Below, one piece after another: positions 43,201 to 55,200 of a stretch of 64,000 bases of DNA (its first letter is position 1; each line of letters opens with the position of its first letter). Origin of the DNA: Desmodesmus armatus (Eukaryota > Chlorophyta > Chlorophyceae > Sphaeropleales > Scenedesmaceae); contig VIIQ02000064.1 of assembly GCA_007449985.2 (NCBI GenBank), positions 310,001-374,000 of the forward strand, given 5' to 3'. The translations under genes were made by a program, and so were the position numbers. The notes below the pieces were generated by a model. It was not told the origin of the DNA, did no database searches, and worked only from the letters and a program-made list of their open reading frames with translations.

Positions 43201-46200
43201 TGCTGGCGTCTGCTGTACGCCCTGCAGTGGCACCCTGGGGGGAGGGGCTGGGGGAGGCTGCAACCACCTGTGGTGAGGGAGACGCCGCAGGCTCGGGTGA
43301 AGGGCTGGTGGCGTTGATGGTGTCATTCAGCCCAGTGGTGTCATTCATCCCAGTGGTGCCATTTTGCCCAGTGGTGCCATTTTGCCCAGCATCGTCCCCA
43401 CCATCGCCCAGGCTGGCATTGTTGGTGATGTTGCTGCCAGGAGAGGTGACGTTGGCAGTGGTGTTGCAGGCGGTGCCATTGCTGTCAAAGGCTGTGGTGC
43501 CGTTGCATGCCATGATGTTGCCTGTTCCCGGAGGCTCTGGTGTGACAACAGGCGGTGTGGTGTCCACAGGGTCCACAGCAGCAATGAGGTAGGTTCCCTG
43601 ACGGTTGGTGGAGCAGCGGAGGGTGCCATCGGTGCTGTAGTTACCGTACATTTGCCAGCCGTCTTCCTGAGACGCTGCAGCCACAAGGTTGCCGCTTCCA
43701 TCAATGCGCAAGCACAGCAGCAGCCTGCTGGTGTCCACATAATCTGCGTTGACCACTGGCAGCTTGATGACCATCCTGCAGTCCACAGTAGCATTGCCTT
43801 CGGCTGCTGCACACGGCAGGGCAGCAGCCTCACCACTCAGCTGAAGCTGAGGCAGCTTGACCCTGACTGCAGGAGTGAGCACAGTCAGGTTCAGCAGGGG
43901 TGGAGCCACACGTGGCAGGGTGCTGTTCCAGGCAGCAGCCTTGAATGCACTGATGTCAGCCTCTGTGGGTGCAGGTGTTGACGTGACAAGCACGGCAGGG
44001 TCCTGAACCAACTGTAGCCAGATGGGCACAGTGCTGCTGTCCGTAGGAGCGTTAGTCAGGGCTGCCAGGAAGGTGACTTGGGCATTGGCTGCACTGTTGA
44101 GGTCTGCTGCCTGGGTGGATGTACCATTGGTTGTCTCAGGGCCAACAGCAATTGTGTAGTTTGCATAAGTACCACCAAGCTCATCGACAACTGACACTGA
44201 CACGTCTGCTGTTGGGACGGTGATCCAGCCAACACCAGGGTTGGCATTGTCATCAAGCAGGTCTGCAAGCGCGTCAAGGTTCCCAAGCAGTGTGGCGCGG
44301 GATGCTCCATTTGCCACGAAAGCAGTGTAGCCTGCAGGGGTAGCCAGCAGCCGGCGTCCTGCACTGCTGCTGCCTGTGCCGGTGTTTGTGCTTGACAGCT
44401 GGAGGCCCCTTGCTGTCATCACCAGCAGCTCGGTGGCATACACACTGTCCACGCCCTTGCCTGCCTGCACAGCGCTGGTGATGGCGTCAGCGGTGATGCT
44501 GAGGGCAGCCTGTAGGCTGCGGTCAGTGAGCTGGCTGTCCTCCTGCATAAGCAGCAGCTGGTAGGCGCTGCCAGAGATCTGCAGGGCAGAGCAGGGAGAG
44601 TGATCAGAGAAGAAAAAGATTGGTGTGCACATATTGACAGCGTACTGAAACATGGATAGAGTTCAACGTCATACCATAACCGGATGGAGCCGTATATGCA
44701 CATTCAGTCCAGCACACTGTGCTGCAGTGGCAGCTCATTGCTGATGGTGCAGCGCTTGCCGGCTGTGCTCACCTGACGCATTGTTGCTGCATCCATGACA
44801 CTGCTGGCAGAGCTGCTGGTCAGCGCAGCCAGCAGCTGCAGGACCTTCACCCGCACAACCTCAGCAATGTCGCTGTCTGAAGTGTCGCCACCAGACTCCT
44901 GCAGCAGTCTGCGGCCCTTTTTGTTGCCTGTTGACTTGTCCTTGCTCATGTCAGTCAACGTGCCCAGCAGGGAGCCTGTTCTGGCGAGCATGCTCGGGTC
45001 GTTCGAGCCGACCGCCTGCTGGACGTTCATACCGAAAATTTGCTCTTCGACGTCGAAGTCCGGGCCCTTCGGTGCGACGTAAACGTCGACGCTGGCACGC
45101 ACAACGGCACCTTCCGGGTCGAAAGCGTGCACCCAAAGTGTGGTGTTGCCTTCAGCCAACTCGCCAGCACCAAAGGTGTACGTGTTTGACTTGGTGCGCT
45201 TGATGAACTCGGACCCCCGGAAGATCTCATAGCTGCAGGGAACAAAAACGAGAAAACGCTTGCAGAATTAGCGTAGATTTACGCTGGGCTACCGGCCAGC
45301 GCAAACGCAGAAGGCTGAGAACGTTGCACCATGATCCAACGCAAGAGACACTGTACAGCACTCACGTGAGCTCATCATCGTCCACAATGCCTGCTGCTGA
45401 CAGCCTGAAGGCAGCCTTGCCGTAGCTGCGGTCGCTGCCAAGCAGCTCCACCTCCAGCCCACTCTTCACCACAGGCGGGGAGTTCAGGGGCACGGTCAGA
45501 CTCGCTGAGCCTGAGCCCTCCTGTCCAGGAACAATCAGCTTGACAGAGACAGTGACTGCTGCCGCATTTGGCAGCGACTCTCGGGGGATGACTAGCTGCA
45601 CCTGAGCGTTGCGGGTGGCGCTGGCAACAGTAGCAGTGGCTGGAACAACCAATTGCTGCGCACCGGGTGGGTCAAGGCTCCACTGGATATGAACCTGCTT
45701 GTCATTGCTGCTCAGCAGCTTGATGTCCTGCTTCTCAAGCTTCAGCGAGACACTGAGAGGTTGCACGCCAGCATGCCTGGCACTGCATGAGCCTCCACAG
45801 TCACGGGTCAGCACACCAGTAGGGATGGGCACTGCTGGGTCGCGAGGGCGGATCTGCAGTGACTGCTTGGCAGTGCGTGCCGCATCACCAGAGCCTTTGG
45901 ACACAGTGACAGTGAAGGTGTGGGCCTTCTCCATGCCTGTCAGCAGGCCTGCAGGGATGGTCCACCTACAAAGCAGCAAGCATGTATGAGGTCAGGCTGC
46001 TGGAAGAGATAGGGTGCTAGAGGAGAGCTCAGCACCAGACTGACAGCCACATCTACAGACACACGGCAAGCTGGCAGGTACACACATTGCAACAGCTGCC
46101 ATATGTATGACCATCAGTAACCAGTGGCTGTCAGCACAGTACTTGCCGCACCTGCTGCCCTTGATGTTGCCCATGTCTGTGCCGGCAAAACAGGGCTTGG

Positions 46201-49200
46201 GGAAGTCCTCACGCACACAGTCCCAGCTGAACGACAAGGGGCTGGCACCCTGCGGGCACAATGGACAGTCAGTTTGTGCTGGCTCCGGCTGCATGCGCAG
46301 GAAAGCGCTAGCGCATGGCGCATACCGCAGCATGTACCTATGCGGCACAGCAGGACACCCTGCATGCCATGCGATACAGTACACAACTGCTGCAGCCCTT
46401 CGGCTGAACAACATGGATGTTGCTGCATTGGGTGAAGCTTGGTAACACTTCACATTCGTACCTTGGGATCATCTGGGTCGAGTGACTTTGATGCGTCCAG
46501 CACAACCTCCCTGTCAGCCATCACATCCCCGCTGGGACCCAGCAGGCTGGCTGACAAGGGGGAACCCACGGCAGTGAGTGCAACGTCAGCAGTGGCTGCA
46601 GCAGTGCTGCCTGTGAAGCGGGCTGTGAGCCGCAGCTTGTAGGTCTGTCCTGCCTCAGCAGGCACTGGAGGGGGCAGCACCAGGTTCTTCAGGGTGTAGC
46701 CACCAGCTGGAATGCCTGACCAGCCGTCAAGGGACTCCCAGGTGTACGTTACCTGTGCACAGCACCCACAGCAGGATGAAGTCAGTGAGCATGCTGTGAC
46801 CGACACATATATCATGGCATGATTGGGTTGCACGCTGACAATCTCCAAATGCTTGCAAGCATTCAGACAGACTTGATCCACAAAATCACATCACCGCCAC
46901 GGGAAATTGGTGCAACCTGCACTGGCAAAGCTCCCCCGTTCAGGCAGCTCACCGTCTTTCCAGCGCAGACGGATGTGGGCTCCAGTGCTGATGCCAGGTT
47001 GACTCCATCAGCAATCTTGAAGGACTGTGTGGGCCCTCCAACAATGCTGATCACAGGGGCGGTACCAGGGCCAACGTTGCTGAAGGACAGCTTTGCAGTT
47101 GCTGACTGGCCCAGGAAGTTGGTGACTCTGACAGTCAGCGCATAGGTCCCATCACTCAGCAGCGCAACACTGGCTGCAGGAAGGCTCAGCAGGCTCTTGG
47201 CCTTGACAGTTTCACCCTTGTTGACATCATTCACGACAGCAGCCAGTACAGGGTTGCTGCCTGCAGCCAGGTCCTGGCCCCACTCCAGGGCTGTGAGCTC
47301 ACGCCCAGAGGGATCAGAGCAGAAGCTGGCATCAAAGACGGTGGCCGCAGCTGAGGTTGTGTCACAAGCCTCAGCAACAACCTGCAACAGCGGCATGAGA
47401 GGTAGCAGGGTTTTAGCACGTGATCATGCGCATCACAGGGACAAGCAGAACAAACTGGACATGCACAGCTGCATGTGACCATGCATGGGGACAGCTCAGC
47501 GACCCCACAGCAAGGAGACCAAACTTTGCAGGGGGGAAATCCACAAAGCGCACACCAGTGCAGCATGCAGCATGCCAGCAGACAGCTTTACCTGGGGCCC
47601 TGTGACTGTGGCAACTGGTGCGGAACACTCCGAGCAGGTAGCCACAATGACACTGCCTGTGAAGGGCACATCGGACTGCAGCTTGTCCACCAGCACTGAC
47701 TGGCTGACAAGCAGGTCAAGTGTGTCTCCAGGCAGGATAGTTGAAGAACTATCAAGCTGCACACTGAGCACACGGTCTTCTGCACTGCACCAGGCACGTG
47801 CACCCAGCGCTGTGCTGTTTTCTGCTGTGAACAAGCTGCTGCAGCTGAACGCAGCTGTGCGCGCAGCGGCGTTCAGTGTGATGGTTATCTGCTTGCCATC
47901 TGATGAAAAGCGGGCTGACAGCACCTTGCGCTCTGCCGGCACGCACACACCCCCAACCTCCACTGGCACTATCCCACTGTCGTCGTTGCATACCAGCCGC
48001 ACACCCGCACTGCTGGCCTGGCAGACCAGCCCACCACTGCATGTGTTGGGCAGGAAGGGGTCACAGACCACCACCTGGCTGTTGGCAGTTTCCAACTTGT
48101 TCTTTGCCTGAGCGCTGTCACAGAACCTGATGCATGTGCCCAGCTGCTTGCAGGTGTCCACGCCAGCACTGCATGTGCAAGCTGAGGTGGTGCTGGCCTG
48201 GTTGCAGATGCTGCCCTTGCCACAGACGCTGTCAGACTCGCAGCGACCATCCGGCAGGACTGCAAAACAGAAAGCAAGACATTCGCACCTCAGCACACAC
48301 CTTGCGTTTGCCGCATGCCATGCAACACATTTGACAATGCATGCAGAGCAGCAAGCAGGACACAATGTGCAACAATGCCCAGTTCAGCACAACCCCAAAC
48401 ACTGTTGCAAAGAATCGCTTCCGTTACTCCTGCAGTCCAGCACAGCACCCCATGCGCACCTGCAAATGCCAAAATGCCTTGCACGGCAGCTCCACTGGAG
48501 ACCCCTTCCGCAGTGCACAGGTCCAGAGACCCAGCAGTGGTGTCGCTGGCATCAATTGTACATGAGCTGTTCATGGCCACTGCTGCCCCACACTCGCTCA
48601 TGAGCGAGCACATCAGGCCAGCTCGCTTGCCGATGATGCCACCCGCGCTCTCTCTGATGCTCTTGCGCAGCTGTGAGCATGCCAGGTCCTTGTTTGTGGC
48701 AGGAGTGTCCTTCCAGTACTGCTTGCAGGCCTCAAAAGCAACATCACCAATTGTGAACCTGTCTGTCATCATTTTGGTTGAAGTGACAACTGACTGCATG
48801 GCCTGCACACATGCCTGGCACCTTTGGCACGGTGTCAGCACAGCCACTGGTGGTGCTGGTGGTGCAGGACGGGGCTGGCAGGTGCTCATGGTGTCGCAGG
48901 AGTCCTGACCAGCCCTGCAGGTGCAAACCTGCACCGTGATGTCACTGGAGCACAGCTTGCTAGCATCAGTGCAGTCAGAGTCCCCAAAGCAAGTGCCAGC
49001 TTGCAGGCCTGTGGGTGGCAGGGAAACTGGCAGCAGAACGGGGCGCCATCAGTAAGAAGCCGGCAGGAGCAAGCCACAACGTAAGTAAGAGCCCTGCAGC
49101 TGCAATCCTTGTGCAGCGCTGCACCTGTGCGGCTGTGATGTGCATGTCAGGTTGGGTCATCCTGCACACCCTTGAGGCAAGTGTCCATGCTGTGCTGAGC

Positions 49201-52200
49201 CCACTTGCGGTGTGCCAAACCAAGGTACAGGGTGTCAAACAGGCTGGGCACTCACCAACGCCTGCAACTGCCTCTCCGGTGTTGACTCCCTCCCGTGTGC
49301 ACTCTGACAGCTGGCCACTCTTGCTGGCAGATGTCAGCACACACGTGGCATTGGTGGCAAGTGCAGCATCACATTCGCCCAGCAGGCGGCAGATGCCTCC
49401 TACCCTGCGACCCAGGTTGCCCTTGAGGCTGCCCCGTATGGCTTTGTCCACCTTGTCGCAGTCAGCGCTGGGGCGGCCCATGCCAACACATTTGGCCCTG
49501 AAGGCTGTCGCAATAGAGTCTGCTGAAGTGCTGGGACCCACGCTGAGAGTGTCATTGAAGCTGTCCAGGCACCTCTGGCAAGTCTCACACCTGCAACCAT
49601 GCCGCAGCAGCAGATGCATCACCTCTGCACAAGCATGCCATGCTGAGCCCTCTTGCAAGGAGGCAAATGTGTTGCCTGTCAGGTTCCATCAGACAGCCCA
49701 GCAAACTGTTTGCTTCTGGGCCAGCATGCTAGCTTTGTTTCTGATGCTACTGTCCTGTTGATGTGCCAACATGCCACTCATGCGCACCTAGTCAGCACAG
49801 GAAGGGGTGGGGGCTTGGGCTGGCAGTAACCAGTGGGGGGAGGCGGCTGGCAGTTGTCAAAGCCACCGCTACAGCGGCACACCCGTGTTGTGTTCTTGAG
49901 GTTGCACTCAGTGCCAGCAGTGCAGTCCCCGTCAAAGGTGCAAGCACCTGGAGGCAGACCTGCAGACCAGCAGACAAGAGTAGGCCATCCAGAGTGTCAT
50001 CACAAGCCCAGGCAGCTGCACCTGTAATGTACAGCCCAGAGGTGCTGATGCTGTTCTGTCACATGCTGTGCCGGCCATTGCTTTGCACTGCTGCTACAGC
50101 AGTTCGCACCTGCTCCTGTGAATATGTCTGGCAGGCTGTAGCTTCCACCAGCCACTCCCTGCACACTGCAGAGGTCCAATTTTCCTTACAGGAATTGTGT
50201 TGCTGAAACGTTGCAGGTAGTATCAGCAAGGACTGAACCAGCACACTTGCCTGCAAAGAAAAAACAGCAAACTGGGTGCTACATGCATGATGTCCTAGCA
50301 AAAGGTTGTGCTGGAAAATCAGAGCCATGCATGTAGGCTTGCCTGCTGACATGTTGCTTCATACCACACCAACAGCACAACTGCAGCTTCCATAGAAACT
50401 ATGACTCACCAAGCATGCTGCAGAGGGCACCAGCACGTCGTCCCAAGTTGCCCCGGTTGCTCGACTGGATGAACATGGCAGACGCTTCGCACATGAGGGG
50501 TGTGTTGCCCTTGTCAGTGCATGTGGCCTGGAATGCTGCCGCCACGGTTGTGCTGTTGTTGGCATCTGAGGTGTTACCCACGTAGTCCTGCAGGTCTGTC
50601 ACACAGTCACTGCAGACCTTGCATGGAGTTTTCTCACAGACACCAAACATCTGACATGAGACAGCACCAGTGCTGTTTGCGCAGGTGCACACACGGGTCG
50701 GGGCGGCCATACTACAGAAAAGCCAGTACCAGCACAGTCGCCAGCTGCCTGTGGGCTGCAACTGCCTGTGTGCTTGACGCCCGAAGCGACCTGTTCCAAT
50801 GGTGCGCCAGCAACACCCTTGACGGTGCAGTAGTCCAAGGGCTTAGAGTCTTGGCCAGCTGCAACGGCCACCTCACATGCAGATGCTGGGCACTCGGCCA
50901 GTGAACGGCACAGTGCGCCAACGCGACGGCCCAGGTTGCCTGCCACGCTTTCTGCCACAGCTGAAGCTGTTGCCTCACAGACAACAGGACTTCGCCCAGT
51001 GCCAGCACAGAAGCTCCTGAACTTGTCAGCAACAGTGTCGACCCTTGTTTCATCTTTGACAATGTCAGGGAACAGTTGCATGGCCTGCACGCACACCTCG
51101 CATGCCTTGCAGGGCTGCATGACACAGCTGCCAATGGTCCGGCAGGTGTCAGTGCCAGTGGCTGCATCGCAGCTGCAGATGGACTTGCCATCGGTCTTGG
51201 GGCAGTCGAAGCCTGCGCTACAGTCGCTGGTGTTGAAGCAGGTGCCGAGGGGCTTGAAGCCTGCAGGCCTGACGCCTGGTGGTAGATCACCATCACTGAC
51301 ACCCTCAAGTGTGCAATTGTCCTGCACAACACAGGCGCAGCAGCAGGTGAGCAGGGGCAGTGTAGTCATCGCGGCACTGAAGACTGTGAGAATGGGAGTG
51401 TGCTAATAGCCAGTGCGGTAAACACCACAGGACAGCAACACCCGGGGTAAGGCTTACCAGCTGTCCTCCTTTGACAAGCGCAGTTGTGCTGGCCGCAACA
51501 GTGCGCGATGCCAGCTTGCATGTAGCTGGAAGGGTTGTAGGATTGCAGGCACCCAACTTCTGGCACAACAGCCCAGCCCGCTTGGCGACATTGATGTTGG
51601 TGCTGACGAGACTCTTGATCTCACTGCACTTGGATGAAGGTGCCCAGGCCTGCAGGGAGGGTGTGCTGCACCATTTGTCAAACACACTGACCACCATGGT
51701 AGTGTCCTGCAGGAACCTTGTTGTCTCCGTGAGCCTGTTGGCGGAATCCAGGCAGTCGTTGCAGACCGCACATGGTGTGCGCACGCAGTCGCCCACACTC
51801 AGGCAGAGATCCGTGCCACCCTCGCAGTAGCAGAAGGTTGTGGTGTTGCTGGAGTCGCACCGCATGTTAGCGCTGCCACACTGCATGTCGTTTTGGCACT
51901 TGCCGGATGGCAGTGCCTTGGTGGCTGAGAACCCTGGGATGACACTCCCGCCAGTAACACCCTCAGCACTGCAGAAGTCAAGGCGAGCCTGGGCGCTAGA
52001 GCTGCCGCCAGCACCAAGGGATATGTCTGGAATCGTGCAGTCCGCACTTGCAGCAAGACCCTGGCTACAGCGCTGCAAGGCTTGACACAACAATCCTGCA
52101 CGGCGGTACTTGTTGACGTCAGTGCCAAAGCTTGCGCCCACCGCTGCACAAGCATCCCTTGTGCCAAGTTGTGCCCCACTGCAGGACTCCACCCATGTGT

Positions 52201-55200
52201 TGGCTGCGTTGCTGTTCTGCAGGGCCTGCTTGATGAACGGCTGGACCTCTGCAAGACACAGCTTGCAGTCCGAGCAGCCTCCGCCAGTGATGCTGCAGCT
52301 ACCAACCGTGTCGTCACTGCAGGTGTCCTGGCCATCGCTGCAGGTGCACAACTTGCTGGGCTTGCTGGCTGGTGACTTGTCGCATGTGTCCGCCGGCAGA
52401 GTGCAGTCGCTTGCAGTGAAGCAGCGGCCAAGTGACACAACCATGCTGGCAGACACACCTGGCACACGTGTGCCACCCTCCGTTGCGTTGAGCCCCTGCA
52501 TCGTGCACATGTCGAGCTGCATGCTACTGCCACAGCTGCTGGTGTTGCACTGGCCAAGGGCAAAGCACAGGCCTGCAGCACGCTTGCCCAAGTTGCCTGG
52601 CATGGCACCTTCTGTGCTGATCTTTGCCGCCACCTCAGCACACTTGGCACTGACCACCAGGTTGTTGCGCTGGCAGTATGACAGCCAGTCCTCTGCAATT
52701 CGGCTAGCATTGCTGACCGTAGCCTGCCCAACGGCAAAGGGCTGGGTTGCCGCCATGCAATCACGGCACACCTGGCAGGCGGTCTTGACACAAGTGCCTT
52801 GCGTCGTTGAGCTGAGCACACCCTGGCTGCACGTGTAGATGGTGGCAGCGTTGTCCATGTTGCACTCTAGGGAGTCGGACTTGCAGTCGGCTGTGTTGAG
52901 GCAGCGGCCAGGTGCCAGTGCTGCACTTGCTGACACCCCAGGTACACGTGAGCCACCAGACACACCCTCCATGGTGCACAAGTCCAGTGTCTGGCGCACT
53001 TGCATGCCGTTCAACAACTGTGTGATGATAGGACAGTTGGAGGTAATGTTGGCCGGGGAGCAGCGGCCCAAAAGCCTGCACAGCATGCCTGCCTGTTTGC
53101 CCAAGCTGCCCGAAACACTGTTCGTGATCTGTGCCTTGATGTCGGCGCACATAGAGGTGTCGTACCCGCTGCTTGCACAGAATGTTGCCCCGCGCTCCCC
53201 AACAACGGTGCTGTTGGTGCTTGCGGTGGGCGTGTCAGCAGCAAATTGGCGTGTGAAGGCCAGCATGCCCGCTACACAGCTGCTGCAGGCACCATCGGGG
53301 GTCTGTGAGCACTCTGCAAGCTCCACACAGGTCTCCTGCCCTTCAGGGGAGCATGCACATGCCGTGCCCTTGTTTTCGCTGCATGTGAAGTGCTCTGGGT
53401 CGCCACACTGGCTAGCACTGGTGCACTTGCCAGCAGGTAGAGGTGTCAGGGTAGGAACACCACCAGGCACCAGTGGGCGACCAGGATGCCCTGTGGTGGT
53501 GCAGTTGTCCAAGGATGGAGCAGCAAACGGCACCATAGCATTGGTTGATGTTGACACCTCCACCATGCAGCTGCTGCTGAGGCTGCTGCTGCACAGTTGC
53601 AGGATTGAGCAAAGGCCAGCAGCCCTTTTGCCAGCATTGCCTTGGAATGACTTGACAATGGCGTCATGGGCTATGTTGCAGCGGGATGTGCTGTTGAGCA
53701 CGCCATCCAGATTGCACAGCCGCACGAAGGCAGCCCCCAGTGATGTGGAGTTGGTCTGGTTGACGTGGGCATTGGCAAATGGATGCGTGGCACCCATGCA
53801 GTCCTGCAGGTAAGACACAACAAGTGATGTTGCAGCATGCTTGCACTCCACACAAGGGGCATGCAGAGAGTTTGAACGCTGAAAGAAATACTCCTGCATC
53901 TGGCAAGCCAGGCTCACATCTGGCATTGACACAGCACCACAACAGGACATGCAGAGAATATCGGTAAGAGGTGTATTGCAGCTTACCTTGCAGGTCTGGC
54001 AGGGTGTGCGCTCGCAGGTGCCGACCGTGACAAAACCATCTACACCAGCACTGCATGTGGGTTCGTCAGTGGTGACCTGCTTGTTGCAGACTTGGCCAGG
54101 GCGGTACGTGCAGTGGCTGGCATCCATGCAACGGCCAGCTGCAGGAGTGAAGCCAATGGTTGACTGCATCCCCGCCACCTGGATGCCTGCTGTTGTTCCA
54201 CCAACAGTGCACAGGTCCAAGGCGCTTGGTGCAGTGCTGGTGTTGGCAGGTTGCAGCCTGCAGTCTGATGGTACTGCTGCACAGTCCTGCAGCAGCTGAC
54301 AGACCATGCCAGCACGCTTGCCCACGTTTCCATCTGTGCTGGCAAGGATCTGTGTCTTGACAAACTCGCAGCTTGTGGTTGTGCGGTTCAGGGTGTTGGT
54401 GCAGAACGGTGTCCAGGCGTCAGCAACTACAGCCTTGCTTGAGCTGTTGTGTGAGGTGGTGAATTTGCTCGCGCTTGCGACACACTTGCTGCAAGCGCCG
54501 CACGGAGTGTCGATGCAGTAACCATAACAGGTGTCCACTCCAGCTGCACAGGTGCAGGCCTGGGTTGCATTGCTGCACTGCAAGTAGGGTGGTTGGCAGC
54601 TTGAGTTGCTGCTGCTGGGTGTGCATGTTGTTGTGGGCAGGGTAGCCGTGGTGAAGCCAGAAGGCACCAGGCTGCCAGCAGGAACACCCTCAACTGCAGA
54701 ACAGAAAAAGCAGCAACGACTGGTAAGGGTTTGACATACCCAGGTACATGGGCAACTTGCTGAGGGGACAGCATCCACGTACAGAGTGTTTCCACCAATG
54801 CCGCACTGCAGTTCAGACCGGTCTCAGAAGTTGAGATGCCTACCTGTGCAGACGTCCAGGCTTGCCGTAGACACATTAGCCGTTGCCACGCCCGCGCTGG
54901 TGTTGAGTGAGACTTGCATAGTACATGAAGCGCCCAGCTTCCTGTCACACAGCTCCAGAGCAAAGCACAGCCCAGCTGCACGGCGGCCCAGGTTGCCAAA
55001 GGTGCTGGCAGCTATGTCCCCCTGAACTTTGCTGCACAGTGTTGACTGCCTAAGCGCCTCATGCTGGCCACAGAAAGTGCCAAAAGCACCTGCCCTCACA
55101 GTTGCGCTTGCTTCCACGGGTTGGCTGGAGACAAAGATGCGCATTGCCTGCATGCAGCTGCGGCAGGCGTTGCAAGCTGGAGATGCTCCAATGAGGCTGG

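Noticed and set aside
50186..50188. TAA read as glutamine (variant nuclear code)
   Set aside because: All reconstructed genes end in ordinary TAA, TAG or TGA, including this gene's own final TAA, and no other in-frame stops are seen in coding exons.
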